From UMGS1370 sp046957575 (GTDB lineage Bacteria; Bacillota; Clostridia; Lachnospirales; Lachnospiraceae), in NCBI GenBank assembly GCA_046957575.1, contig JBKUOG010000006.1, forward strand, positions 62,001-126,000: a stretch of 64,000 nucleotides of DNA, written 5' to 3'. Under the pieces are notes generated by a model. The model was not told where the DNA came from. It ran no database searches and saw only the letters and a program-made list of their open reading frames with translations. The translations under genes and the position numbers were made by a program. Below, piece after piece: positions 1-9,042 of this stretch (position 1 is its first letter; every line of letters begins with the position of its first letter).

Positions 1-667
1 CAAGCGCTCCCTGGATTATATTTGGATGTTCTACCAGGACCGGATCCATCCCTGTACCGGCAGCAGTGTATTCATTATCACCTGCGCTGAGAAGACGGCT
101 GGGATTACTGAAGGTATACACACTGAGTCTTGGTCTGTCCTCATTTTCTTCGTAATCCTCATAATCCTCGTAGTCTTCGTAATCTTCATACCCTTCTTCC
201 ATGGCATCCTGCATTTCTTCTACATCAATTACATCGACTAAAAGCGGCTCTCTGTTCTGATCCATGACCAGCTTGCCGGATTCAGAAACCAGATAAAATC
301 CTTCTTCTCCCTCGCTTAAATGGAAACGGCCGTTTCTTGAATAGGTAATCTCACCGGTAGCCGGATCCTGCAGCATAAAAAATGCATTGGGCTGGCCGAT
401 TGCATAGTCGTGTTCGTATCCGGTCTGGGCAATTCCGCTCTGACCGAAATCAGTGGCGGTTCTCTGCACTACTCCGCCGGCTCCTGCTGTCAGTTGAGTC
501 ACTGCCTCCGGAGAATCATTGAGATTGTAGTTAATCAGTTCTGAAAATACTGCTGTTTTGGGTTTAAATCCATTATTATTGATATTTGCAAGGTTATTGG
601 CAATCACACTCATCTTTTTGGTGCTGTTTTCTGCGCCGATTTTCCCCACATAAAATGACATATTCAT
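1..667 (-). CDS. Flagellar basal-body rod protein FlgG/FlgF type, 3' part outside window
   Basis: This is a rod or hook-basal-body protein exported through the flagellar type III system and assembled into the distal or proximal rod. The N-terminus (from about residue 17) has the rod-protein signature KMSVIANNLANINNNGF, and FAMILY features continue with GFKPKTAVF and the NAFFMLQDP/YSRNGRFH stretch typical of the FlgE/F/G domain. The start at 667 is chosen because AGGAGG lies seven bases upstream. It follows the paralogue at 680-1489 by 12 bases, as the two FlgF/FlgG-like genes do in other Firmicute operons. An acidic Glu-Asp-Tyr repeat interrupts the middle of the protein (see 152-190). The frame runs off the window edge, so the C-terminus is not visible and FlgF cannot be told from FlgG. 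Confidence 0.88.
   Translation of the reverse strand, partial: MNMSFYVGKIGAENSTKKMSVIANNLANINNNGFKPKTAVFSELINYNLNDSPEAVTQLTAGAGGVVQRTATDFGQSGIAQTGYEHDYAIGQPNAFFMLQDPATGEITYSRNGRFHLSEGEEGFYLVSESGKLVMDQNREPLLVDVIDVEEMQDAMEEGYEDYEDYEDYEDYEENEDRPRLSVYTFSNPSRLLSAGDNEYTAAGTGMDPVLVEHPNIIQGAL
152..190 (-). repeat. 9-bp tandem repeat encoding Glu-Asp-Tyr
   Basis: Four consecutive 9-base units (GAR GAY TAY on the minus strand) lie inside the rod gene and encode EDY repeated four times, preceded by GY and followed by EENED. Codon third positions vary between units, so the repeat is not freshly duplicated. It lies between the conserved N-terminal rod domain and the rest of the protein, where FlgG-family proteins tolerate insertions. 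Confidence 0.85.
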
Positions 668-679
668 ATCCTGTCCTCC

Positions 680-1489
680 TTACAGCCTGCCTACATCTGA
701 AACGGATTTGCTCATAACCTGATCGTACATCTTAAGGGCCTGAGCTGCACTCTGAAGCGCTCTCTGGGATGACATCATGGCAGTCATCTCATTTACCATG
801 TCCACATTGGATTTTTCAAGAGTCTTCCACACAATCTGGGTATCTCCTGCCGGAGCTAAAGGCGCCTGATTGGTAGAAAAGATTCCGTTGTCCTCTCTCT
901 GAAGCTGATCGTAATCTGCAAAATCAACTACTTTTAAAGTGCCGTACTGCTGTACCTGAGGTTCTTCGTCTCCCCCATACCAATCATCCTCACCATCCCC
1001 CTGCGGCTGCAGCACTGCTGTAATATTACCCTGTCCGTCTACTGTAAAGTCTTCGCTGTCAATCCGAATATACTGATTGTCTGCTGACAGCACCCGCCCG
1101 ATGCCGGGAAGTTCCAGATACCCCTCATTATCTACTGCAAAGGAACCATTTCTGGTATACCGTTCTCCGTTTGGAGTCTGTACACAGAAAAATCCATTGC
1201 CGGACAGTGCAAAGTCGTAGATTCCGTCTGTTGTCTCAAAACTGCCCTGATTATAGTTTACATACGTTCTGTCTGCAGCTTTAATCCTGGATGTTGTAGC
1301 TAATGGCAGGGGATTTCCTTTGGACTGTCTTCCTGTCCGATACAGCATCTCTTCCTGAAATGTGGTGCTGACCATAGTATCCTGCTTGTAACCCGGCGTC
1401 TGGATATTGACCATATTGTTACTGATTACATTTAAGTTTCTGCTCTGAGTCAGCATCCCTGACGTAAGCTTGTAAAACCCATCATACAT
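680..1489 (-). CDS. Flagellar hook-basal body protein FlgF/FlgG type
   Basis: A 269-residue rod-family protein. The N-terminus has the LNVISNNMVNIQTPGYKQ signature of rod and hook subunits; the middle holds GFFCVQTPNGERYTRNGSF; the C-terminus has the expected coiled segment SNVDMVNEMTAMMSSQRA followed by AAQALKMYDQV. A short Gly/Asp/Glu-rich insertion lies near residues 165-180. It is 28 bases downstream of fliA and directly upstream of a second rod paralogue, so the pair probably make the proximal and distal rod. Which of the two is FlgF and which FlgG cannot be settled by eye. Confidence 0.9.
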   Translation of the reverse strand: MYDGFYKLTSGMLTQSRNLNVISNNMVNIQTPGYKQDTMVSTTFQEEMLYRTGRQSKGNPLPLATTSRIKAADRTYVNYNQGSFETTDGIYDFALSGNGFFCVQTPNGERYTRNGSFAVDNEGYLELPGIGRVLSADNQYIRIDSEDFTVDGQGNITAVLQPQGDGEDDWYGGDEEPQVQQYGTLKVVDFADYDQLQREDNGIFSTNQAPLAPAGDTQIVWKTLEKSNVDMVNEMTAMMSSQRALQSAAQALKMYDQVMSKSVSDVGRL

Positions 1490-1517
1490 CGCACTCTTCT
1501 CCTTATCGTTTTAAAGT

Positions 1518-2288
1518 TTAAAGGTTCTTTTCCATATAAGTCTTCAATTTCCGAATCGCAGCACTGTGAATCTGGGAGATCCTTGGCTCGCTCACATCCA
1601 TAACCTGTGCGATCTGACTCATATTCAGTTCCTCCACATAGTACAGAGAAACTACCATCTTTTCTTTTTCTTTCAGACTGTCCACTGCCTTTATCAGAGT
1701 CTGCACCACTTCCCCCTGTAAATATGCCCGTTCCGGCTGGGAAGAAGTGTCTTTGCTTGGCACCTGAAGAGACTGGGATTCATCATCTCCATCCATCAGC
1801 ATATCCAGAGACAGCACATTAACCATGGTGCTCATCTGCTGGAGTTTGCGGAATTTCTTGACATTAATCTGAAGATGCTTTGCCAGTTCTTCCTCTGACG
1901 GCGGATGCCCTAAGGTTCGTTCCAGATGTTCTCTGGCTTCTTCAATAGAGCGGTTCTGTCTGTGGTAATCTCTCGGCATCCAGTCATTTTTGCGGATCTG
2001 ATCAATTACCATCCCCCGAATCCGCCGGGAAATATATGTCTCAAACTTATTATCCTTCTTTGGATCGTATCTGTCAATCCCTTTCATGATTGCAATGACG
2101 CCTTCATTGATAATATCTTCCATCTGCGTAAAGCCAGAGTACAGATTGCGGGTCTGAATCGCCACTGTTTTCACAATATACAGATACCTGAGAGTCAGTT
2201 CCTGTTTTATAAAAGGATCTTTCGTCTTTTGATAAGCTGCAAACAGATCCTCGTTTGTCTTGTCCTTCAAATCATCCAAACCTGGCAT
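1518..2288 (-). CDS. fliA: RNA polymerase sigma factor for flagellar operon, FliA/SigD
   Basis: The alternative sigma factor (sigma-28) directing late flagellar, chemoreceptor and flagellin genes. About 256 residues with region 2 (DIINEGVIAIMKGIDRYDP, then RIRGMVIDQIRKNDWMPR), region 3 (HPPSEEELAKHLQI) and region 4 helix-turn-helix (MSQIAQVMDVSEPRISQIHS). A longer frame reaches back to 2372 and overlaps flhA, but the start at 2288 (MPGLDDL) follows a GAGG ribosome site and lies just after the flhA stop at 2299. In Bacillus, flhF, flhG and several che genes lie between flhA and sigD; here they do not. Its predicted targets within this window share the promoter motif described at the flagellin, cheA and chemoreceptor genes. 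Confidence 0.96.
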   Translation of the reverse strand: MPGLDDLKDKTNEDLFAAYQKTKDPFIKQELTLRYLYIVKTVAIQTRNLYSGFTQMEDIINEGVIAIMKGIDRYDPKKDNKFETYISRRIRGMVIDQIRKNDWMPRDYHRQNRSIEEAREHLERTLGHPPSEEELAKHLQINVKKFRKLQQMSTMVNVLSLDMLMDGDDESQSLQVPSKDTSSQPERAYLQGEVVQTLIKAVDSLKEKEKMVVSLYYVEELNMSQIAQVMDVSEPRISQIHSAAIRKLKTYMEKNL

Positions 2289-2298
2289 ATCTAGTTCC

Positions 2299-4440
2299 TC
2301 ACTTCCAGTTGGTCTGCCCTGCATTCTCCAGACCCAGACTTCCGATAGACTGAATCTGTACGTTATTGGCAATCTCGTTGAAAGAAAGTACCCTTACATT
2401 AGGATAAAACTGCTCAATCAAGCGGTAAAAATGGATTCTCATCACCTGGGAAGTCAAAATCACCGGGCTCTGAGTCAGGCCGTTAAATTTGCGAAGCTGT
2501 TCCGCCATCTGCTGAATAATGCTCTGAAGAATATCCGGGCTTAATGCCAGGAACATTCCGTCCCCGCCCTTTGTCAGGGAACCAGCCATTGTCCGCTCCA
2601 GTTCAGAATCCAGTGTAATGACCTTCATGCTGCCATCCTCACAGTACATACGGGTAATCGTTCTTTTAAGCGCTGTGCGGATCCGGTCTACAATACTGTC
2701 AATATCTTTAACCGGAAGTCCTGTATCGGCAATTGCCTCCATGGTAACTTCGATGATTGTCTCCAGATCCCGGATAGGGATTCCCTCTTTTAAAAGGCTG
2801 GTAAGAATCCTCTGAAACAGATTGTATGTAATAATGTTGGGGAATGCCTCATCCACCAACTGCTGGGCTGTCTTTTTCACATTCTCTACCAGCTGCACAA
2901 CTTCCTGGCGGCTTAACAGTTCATGGGCATGCTGTTTGATGACCTCGGATAAATGAGTTACCATAACGGAAAGGGGATCGATGACCGTATAGCCGTAAAG
3001 TTCTGCCCTCTCCCGGTCTTCCGGACGAATCCAGCGGCTTGGAATGCCGTATGCCGGCTCGATAGTCTCAATACCATCAATTTCTTTTTCTGGGGTTTCC
3101 GGCTCCAGCGCCAGGTAGTAATCCATAAGAATCTCTCCCTTGGCTACCTCTTCTCCCTTGATTTTAATGGAGTACTGGTTGGTTCCCAATCCGGAACTGT
3201 CTCTAAGGCGGATGGATGGAATGACAAATCCCATATCCTGGGCGTATTGTCTTCGGAAAATCACAATACGGCTTATAAGCCTTCCGCCTACAGATTCATC
3301 TGCTAACGGAATCAGGCTGTAGCCAAATTCCATTTCGATTGGCTCTACTGTCAAAAGCGTGTAGACATTGCTTACATCTTTGTAGTATTCCTCTTCTGTC
3401 ACAGGCTTAGCCGCTGCTGCTTCCTGCTGTGCCGCCTGGCCATGTTCCATACCGGCTTTGCCGTCCTGGTAAACTGCTGAAGAAATAATAGAAGGTTCTT
3501 CTTTGATTCTTTTGGAGAGATAGAATCCTCCGCCTATTAAAATGGAGGAAATAATCAGCAGAGCGAATACTGGCATTCCGGGGATTACCGCCAAAATCGC
3601 AACAGCCACACCACTCATCATGATAGCGTTGGGCTGGGCCATAAACTGCTTGGAAACGTCCTCGTTTAAGCTTCCATTTGCAACCGCGCGGGTTACAATC
3701 ATACCGGTCGCTGTAGAAATCAGCAAAGAGGGAATCTGGCCTACCAGACCATCACCTACTGTAGCGATAGAATAGGTGTTAAGCACCTCTGTAAAGGTAT
3801 CGCCGGACTGCATGATACCGATAATACTTCCGCCAATCAGATTGACTGCTGTGGTAATAAGAGACATTACCGCATCGCCTTTTACAATCTTTGTAGCACC
3901 GTCCATGGCTCCGTAAAAGTCTGCTTCTCTCTGGATTTTCTGACGCCGCAGCTTGGCCTGCTGTTCATCAATCAAACCGGAACTTAAATCCGCGTCAATG
4001 GCCATCTGCTTACCAGGCATGGCATCCAGGTTAAATCTGGCTGCTACCTCGGCTACTCGTTCTGCACCTTTTGTAATAACAATAAACTGCATCAATACGA
4101 TAATCAGGAATATGATAAAACCTACTACCGCATTGCCCTGAAGCACGAAATCACCGAATGCCTGTATCACCTGTCCGGAAGATCCGGAATTGGTCAGGAT
4201 ATTTCTTGTGGTGGATACATTGATTCCCAGACGAAACAATGTGGTGATAAGCAAAAGGGATGGGAAAATAGAAAATTCCAAAGGCTCCCGGATGGTCATG
4301 GTGATAACCAGGATCATCATGGATAAAGACATATTCAGTATAATCGCCACATCCACCAGCGCTGCCGGCAGCGGTATAATAAGCAGTAATATGATAGTAA
4401 GTACAAAAAATACTATCGAATATCTCAATAAGTTCTTCAT
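2299..4440 (-). CDS. flhA: Flagellar export gate protein FlhA
   Basis: The main export-gate component of the flagellar type III secretion system; it uses proton motive force and docks substrate-chaperone complexes through its cytoplasmic C-domain. At 713 residues it is near the family size. The N-terminal half holds about eight membrane segments starting at residue 8, with the FHIPEP-family signature AERVAEVAARFNLDAMPGKQ in the cytoplasmic loop. The C-terminal cytoplasmic part starts near residue 350 and includes YGIPSRWI and the conserved VIDPLSVMVTHLSEVI. It lies 23 bases downstream of flhB and 10 bases upstream of fliA. Confidence 0.98.
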   Translation of the reverse strand: MKNLLRYSIVFFVLTIILLLIIPLPAALVDVAIILNMSLSMMILVITMTIREPLEFSIFPSLLLITTLFRLGINVSTTRNILTNSGSSGQVIQAFGDFVLQGNAVVGFIIFLIIVLMQFIVITKGAERVAEVAARFNLDAMPGKQMAIDADLSSGLIDEQQAKLRRQKIQREADFYGAMDGATKIVKGDAVMSLITTAVNLIGGSIIGIMQSGDTFTEVLNTYSIATVGDGLVGQIPSLLISTATGMIVTRAVANGSLNEDVSKQFMAQPNAIMMSGVAVAILAVIPGMPVFALLIISSILIGGGFYLSKRIKEEPSIISSAVYQDGKAGMEHGQAAQQEAAAAKPVTEEEYYKDVSNVYTLLTVEPIEMEFGYSLIPLADESVGGRLISRIVIFRRQYAQDMGFVIPSIRLRDSSGLGTNQYSIKIKGEEVAKGEILMDYYLALEPETPEKEIDGIETIEPAYGIPSRWIRPEDRERAELYGYTVIDPLSVMVTHLSEVIKQHAHELLSRQEVVQLVENVKKTAQQLVDEAFPNIITYNLFQRILTSLLKEGIPIRDLETIIEVTMEAIADTGLPVKDIDSIVDRIRTALKRTITRMYCEDGSMKVITLDSELERTMAGSLTKGGDGMFLALSPDILQSIIQQMAEQLRKFNGLTQSPVILTSQVMRIHFYRLIEQFYPNVRVLSFNEIANNVQIQSIGSLGLENAGQTNWK

Positions 4441-4462
4441 CTGTTACTCCATCCGTCATAAT

Positions 4463-5539
4463 TTATGTAAACATATCTTCTCTATGGGTTGCCTTGTAAA
4501 TATATACAAGAATCTCCGCTACCGCGCCATAAAACTCTGCCGGGATTTCTCTGTCCAGCTCGCAGGAACTGTACAGCGCCCTGGCAAGGGGCCGGTTTTC
4601 CATGATAAATACGCCGTTTTCTTCTCCTACTTTTATGATCCGAAGCGCCAGTTCATCCTGTCCTTTTGCCAGTACCACCGGTGCACCATGGGAATGGGGA
4701 TCGTACTTGAGGGCCACTGCAAAATGGGTCGGGTTCCTGATAATTACATCCGCCTGAGGCACCTTCTGCATCATACGGCTCATGGCCATCTGACGCTGCT
4801 GCCTGCGGATTCTTCCCTTAATCTCAGGATTTCCTTCCGTCTGCTTAAACTCCTCTTTTACTTCCTGCTTTGTCATCCTCAAATCTTTTTCATACTGCCA
4901 TCTCTGATACAGAAAATCAAAAAAGGCAATGACCATAAACGCCATACAGATCCGAAGCACCAAATCAAATCCCATCTGCATGGTATATGCAGCCGCATTT
5001 ATCGGCAGCATATCAACCATTCTGCCAACCTGGACTGCATCCTCAATCATAATCTTATATAAAAGCACTACTAATAATATAACTTTTAACAGGTTCTTGA
5101 TAAGCTCAACTGCCCGCTTCATGGAAAACATGTTTTTGATTCCGGTTATAGGGTTAAGCTTGCTGAATTTGGGCTTCAGCGGGTGAAAGGACACATTGAA
5201 CCTGGTCTGCGCCCCATGTGAAATAATTTCCAGAACCACTGCCCCTAGCAGGAGGGGAAGTACACAGCGAAGCATAACACTCGCTGTCTGAACTGATAAT
5301 TCTGTAAAGCTGACCGTTTCTGTACTGCCCCCAATCAGGCCGATAATCCACTTTAAATACTGATTGATTGCTGTAAACATGCCAGGCATGGTGAGGCGCA
5401 TTAAAAATAAAACGCCTATTAAAACTGCGACTGTACTGACATCCTTGCTGGAAAATACGTTACCTTCTTTTCTCGCGTCTCTCCGCCGTTTGGCAGTCGC
5501 CTGTTCGGTTTTTTCCTGTCCGTTGCTCTCTGCGGCCAA
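4463..5539 (-). CDS. flhB: Flagellar export switch protein FlhB
   Basis: The specificity switch of the flagellar export apparatus, which changes export from rod/hook to filament substrates after cleaving itself. The 358-residue protein starts with the charged EKTEQATAKRRRDARKEG stretch, has four membrane segments, and ends in a cytoplasmic domain with the autocleavage site NPTH at residues 269-272. FliK, the hook-length ruler that triggers the switch, is encoded upstream in the same operon. It is preceded by fliR with a 24-base gap. Confidence 0.98.
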   Translation of the reverse strand: MAAESNGQEKTEQATAKRRRDARKEGNVFSSKDVSTVAVLIGVLFLMRLTMPGMFTAINQYLKWIIGLIGGSTETVSFTELSVQTASVMLRCVLPLLLGAVVLEIISHGAQTRFNVSFHPLKPKFSKLNPITGIKNMFSMKRAVELIKNLLKVILLVVLLYKIMIEDAVQVGRMVDMLPINAAAYTMQMGFDLVLRICMAFMVIAFFDFLYQRWQYEKDLRMTKQEVKEEFKQTEGNPEIKGRIRRQQRQMAMSRMMQKVPQADVIIRNPTHFAVALKYDPHSHGAPVVLAKGQDELALRIIKVGEENGVFIMENRPLARALYSSCELDREIPAEFYGAVAEILVYIYKATHREDMFT

Positions 5540-5563
5540 ACAATATCCCTTCCTTTCGAGCGC

Positions 5564-6316
5564 CTATGCCATCAGCGTAACCAGATGCTGCAAAGACAAA
5601 TACATTTCATTCAGCACCGAATACACTTTATCCGACATGGGACTGAACAGCAAAACTAACATGATAAGACCAACTATAATTTTTAGCTGAAAATTCACTG
5701 CAAATACATTGATCTGGGGGATAACTCTCATTAAAATCCCCATTGCGGCCTCGGAAACCAGTTCCATTGCCAGCAGCGGAAATGCAAACTGAAGTCCCAT
5801 CAAAATGCACTCGCTGAAAATATTTAAGATTGCCTGGGATAATTCCGGCCTGTAGACCACCTGTCCAAAGGGCACAAGAACTGAAGAACTGTAAAATATC
5901 CCCATCAGTCTGAGATGTCCGTTGGTTGCGAAAAACAAAAGCACCATAAATGCGTAATATAAACCGGATGTAATCGTCATCTGGGTGCCATGTTCAAAAT
6001 CATAAATCTGCGCCATGCTAAGTCCCATGGAGTAATCCATGACAGAAGATGCAAACCGCACCACCATAAATGACAATTCCATGCCAAATCCCAACGCAAA
6101 ACCGAACAAAAGCTCCTTGAGCAGCATGACACTGTATTCCAGCATGGTTGCCGGCTCGTGGACCAGATTGGCTCCCGTTCCCACATAGAGCATCAGAGAA
6201 AGCATAAAGATAAATGCTCCTCTCACACTGCGCGGCACATTGGAGCGGCCAAATTCAGGATTTAGCGCAATCGCCCCGGTCATCCGCATAACAATCAGTG
6301 AAAAAAGTATCAGCAT
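5564..6316 (-). CDS. fliR: Flagellar export gate protein FliR
   Basis: Integral membrane component of the export gate, which with FliP and FliQ builds the helical pore. At 250 residues it has the usual size, with about six hydrophobic segments and the typical RMTGAIALNPEFG start and GLQFAFPLLAMELVSEAAMG region. It lies six bases after fliQ and 24 bases before flhB, in the conserved fliO-P-Q-R-flhB-flhA order. Confidence 0.95.
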   Translation of the reverse strand: MLILFSLIVMRMTGAIALNPEFGRSNVPRSVRGAFIFMLSLMLYVGTGANLVHEPATMLEYSVMLLKELLFGFALGFGMELSFMVVRFASSVMDYSMGLSMAQIYDFEHGTQMTITSGLYYAFMVLLFFATNGHLRLMGIFYSSSVLVPFGQVVYRPELSQAILNIFSECILMGLQFAFPLLAMELVSEAAMGILMRVIPQINVFAVNFQLKIIVGLIMLVLLFSPMSDKVYSVLNEMYLSLQHLVTLMA

Positions 6317-6322
6317 TCTTTA

Positions 6323-6586
6323 TCAGCCCCCGGCTACCATGGCAAACATCTGCCTTGTAAAATCCTGTAAAAGCACCAGAATGGAACTTCCCATAAAGCC
6401 CATCACTGCCAGAATCGCCAGAAACTTGGGTACAAATGTCATGGTCTGCTCATTAATCTGAGTTGCCGCCTGAAAAATAGAAATGATCACACCCACAATC
6501 ATGCTGACCAGAAGAAAAGGGAGGGAAAGCCTGAGGGCCAGTTGAAAGGTCTGATAAACAATATCCAGCACTTCTAAGTTGTTCAT
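6323..6586 (-). CDS. fliQ: Flagellar export gate protein FliQ
   Basis: An 87-residue two-helix membrane protein of the export gate. The family pattern is plain: LRLSLPFLLVSMIVGVIISIFQAATQINEQTMTFVPK, given here as two adjoining parts of one hairpin. A GGAGG-type ribosome site precedes the start. It lies between fliP and fliR, as expected. Confidence 0.95.
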   Translation of the reverse strand: MNNLEVLDIVYQTFQLALRLSLPFLLVSMIVGVIISIFQAATQINEQTMTFVPKFLAILAVMGFMGSSILVLLQDFTRQMFAMVAGG

Positions 6587-6605
6587 AATTTACCTCCTTA
6601 AACTG

Positions 6606-7262
6606 CTATCTGAAACTCTGGACAATACTGGAAAACAGAAGTTCCCAGCCATCTACGGTTATAAACAGCAGAAGCTTAAACGGCAGAGAAATCATGGTCG
6701 GCGGCAGCATAACCATACCCATAGACATAAGGGTGGTCGCTACTACAATATCAATCAGAAGAAATGGAAGATAGATTAAAAATCCTGCCATAAATCCCCG
6801 TTTCAGTTCACTGGTCATAAAGGCCGGAACCACTACGGTCAGCGGATATTCCTCTACATTTTCCTGAATCTGGGTCCCTGACATCTCTACAAAGTGATCC
6901 AGCGTGCTTTTTTCTGTGTTGCGCAGCATAAATTCCTTCATGGGGTCTTCCATGCGCATCACTGCTTCCTGCTGGGTAATCTCGCCACGCACATAAGGCT
7001 GATAGGCTTCCTCGTTAATCTTCCCAATTACCGGGTTCATAATATACAGGGTAAGGAAAAGAGAAATGCCCACTAAAACCATATTGGGCGGGGCCTGCTG
7101 GACTCCCATGGCGTTTCTTGTAAAGGACAGGATGATAACGGTTCTGGTAAAAGACGTCATCATCACAACAATAGACGGCAGCAGCGCCACCAGGGTTAAA
7201 AAGATAATCAGATCCAAAGCTGGGACATTCCCGCCATTAAGACCTGCCAGAAGTTCATTCAT
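6606..7262 (-). CDS. fliP: Flagellar export gate protein FliP
   Basis: The core pore subunit of the export gate. It carries the family hallmarks LLPSIVVMMTSFTRTVIILS, RNAMGVQQAPPN and the C-terminal MGMVMLPPTMISLPFKLLLF. At 218 residues it is shorter than many FliP proteins, lacking a cleaved N-terminal signal region and starting almost at the first membrane helix. Its ATG overlaps the fliO stop codon by four bases (ATGA), which suggests coupled translation. Confidence 0.97.
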   Translation of the reverse strand: MNELLAGLNGGNVPALDLIIFLTLVALLPSIVVMMTSFTRTVIILSFTRNAMGVQQAPPNMVLVGISLFLTLYIMNPVIGKINEEAYQPYVRGEITQQEAVMRMEDPMKEFMLRNTEKSTLDHFVEMSGTQIQENVEEYPLTVVVPAFMTSELKRGFMAGFLIYLPFLLIDIVVATTLMSMGMVMLPPTMISLPFKLLLFITVDGWELLFSSIVQSFR

Positions 7263-7609
7263 TGGTCCTTCTCCTCCTTTTTCTGGTGCCTGAGGGCGTA
7301 TGCTTCTATTATTTCCCGAAAGTTTTTATCTTTCTCTGTACTGTTTCCTTCATTCAGCGGCCCTTCAACTTCTGTCAAAAGCTGTATGCCTGCGGAACTG
7401 ATGCCAAGCAGGTAGTTTTTTCCTCCTGCCTCTACCAGGCACAGATGTTTGTCTGCTCCCAGCCGCAGTTGTTCTATGATACGAATGTTGCGGCAGGGCG
7501 AAGTCTTCAGCCAGGTTTTTCCCAACATGCGGCTGCACCACCAGGCAAGAACCAGGATGCAGATTACCATCAGCACAGCCGTTGAAAGCGACAATACCTG
7601 TTCAGCCAT
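7259..7609 (-). CDS. fliO: Flagellar biosynthesis protein FliO (FliZ)
   Basis: A 116-residue single-pass membrane protein that stabilises FliP during gate assembly. One hydrophobic segment lies at about residues 7-28, followed by a basic stretch and the short beta-rich FliO domain (IRIIEQLRLGADKHLCLVEA, then NYLLGISSAGIQLL). The C-terminus is charged and probably disordered. It overlaps fliY upstream by one base and fliP downstream by four. Confidence 0.88.
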   Translation of the reverse strand: MAEQVLSLSTAVLMVICILVLAWWCSRMLGKTWLKTSPCRNIRIIEQLRLGADKHLCLVEAGGKNYLLGISSAGIQLLTEVEGPLNEGNSTEKDKNFREIIEAYALRHQKKEEKDQ

Positions 7610-9018
7610 TATAAACTCTCCGGATTAATGTTGCGGGAAATAATTTCCGTAATACGGATACCAAAATTGTCTTCTACTACAACAATGTCTCCCTTTGCAA
7701 TGCACTGGCCGTTGACATACAAATCTGCATGTTCTCCTGCCATCTTATCTAAGACTACCAGAGAACCCTGTGTAAATTCCAGAATATCTTTTACCCGCTT
7801 TTTGGTTCTTCCAATTTCTACAGAGATTTCCAGAGGAACCTTCATCAGCATTTCCTGGTTGGCGGCCTCTGTCTTTCCTTCTCCTAACTCCTCTTCAAAA
7901 GAAGCAGAATTCATAGGACGAATCAGGGAAGGAGCGCTCTCTTTTCTGCTCTCGTGTTCTCTCTCCTTAGACTGCATATCCCGCATTAATTCCATCATCT
8001 GCATCTGGGACTGCTGCATCTGGGTTAAAAGCTGAAGCATCATAGGATCCTGCGCCTGTGGCTGCCATCCCATCTGAGGATACGGTACTGCTGCAGCTTG
8101 CTGCATAGGTACTGTCTGCGGTATCGGCGCTGCCTGCGGCATGGGTTCCTGGGCCGGCTGCGGCTGGGAAGCCGAAGAAACTGCAGGTTCTGCAGCTGAC
8201 TGCGGCTCTGGAGCAGCTTTCAGCACAGGTTCTGCGGAAATCGGCTCTTCTGCTTTTGACTGGTTTTCTCCCTGAGACATTAGCTTTTCAATCTCTTCCT
8301 GAGACAGAGAACCACCTGAAGTCTCTGCTGCGGGAATTTCATCTGTCTTAGTCTCTGCTGCGGGAATTTCGGCTGCTGGAGTTTCTGTTTGTACAGATTG
8401 TTCTGCTTCCTGAGCATGGCTGCTTATACTCTCCCTAAACGGCTCCAGCAAACGTTTTGCCAGTCCGCTGGTCATAATATTTAAAAACTCGCTGTTAATC
8501 TTCCCTTTTACTTCCAGAGAAAAGTGAACCACTACCCGCTCTTCATCTGTTGGGAAATATTTTTCTTTAAAAGATTCTTCACTCTCAACTGCAAAAGATA
8601 TGGGAGTAGAAATATTTACGGTAATTCCTAAAAATTCGGACAGCGCAGTGGCAGATGAACCCATCATCTGATTCATAACCTCGCAGATAGCGCTGCGGTT
8701 GATCTCATCCAGTTCAAATTCCTCTTCTGGTATTTCTCCACCCATAAGCATGCCGACAATAATGCGCACATCATTGCGGCTGAACATCATGACATTGCTT
8801 CCTTCCAAGCCTTCTACATAGGCAATCTCCACACCTACTGCAGGTTCCAGGTTTTTGAACTCAAACTCTGTCCCCTTTAAAACACTGACTTTCGGTGTGG
8901 TAATATTAACGGTTGCACCCAGCAGGGTGGAAACCGCTGTTGCTGACGCGCCAAGACTGATGTTCATAATCTCGCCTATGGCGTCCAGTTCCATTTCATT
9001 AAAACCCATAGCGCCCAT
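7609..9018 (-). CDS. fliY: Flagellar motor switch phosphatase FliY (CheC-like + FliN domain)
   Basis: A C-ring protein joining a CheC-like CheY-P phosphatase module to a FliN/SpoA switch domain. Both phosphatase half-sites are present: AIGEIMNISLGASATA near residue 15 and AICEVMNQMMGSSATA near residue 110. A Gln/Pro/Ala/Met-rich linker covers about residues 205-375, and the SpoA domain (about 385-469) holds LEISVEIGRTKKRVKDIL. The N-terminal CheY-P-binding peptide seen in Bacillus FliY (related to FliM LSQxEIDALL) is missing: the protein starts almost at the first phosphatase helix. With no cheC, cheX or cheZ visible, this is the only CheY-P phosphatase candidate in the window. Confidence 0.95.
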   Translation of the reverse strand: MGAMGFNEMELDAIGEIMNISLGASATAVSTLLGATVNITTPKVSVLKGTEFEFKNLEPAVGVEIAYVEGLEGSNVMMFSRNDVRIIVGMLMGGEIPEEEFELDEINRSAICEVMNQMMGSSATALSEFLGITVNISTPISFAVESEESFKEKYFPTDEERVVVHFSLEVKGKINSEFLNIMTSGLAKRLLEPFRESISSHAQEAEQSVQTETPAAEIPAAETKTDEIPAAETSGGSLSQEEIEKLMSQGENQSKAEEPISAEPVLKAAPEPQSAAEPAVSSASQPQPAQEPMPQAAPIPQTVPMQQAAAVPYPQMGWQPQAQDPMMLQLLTQMQQSQMQMMELMRDMQSKEREHESRKESAPSLIRPMNSASFEEELGEGKTEAANQEMLMKVPLEISVEIGRTKKRVKDILEFTQGSLVVLDKMAGEHADLYVNGQCIAKGDIVVVEDNFGIRITEIISRNINPESL

Positions 9019-9042
9019 CCTTAATCTCCTCTACTATAGTTC

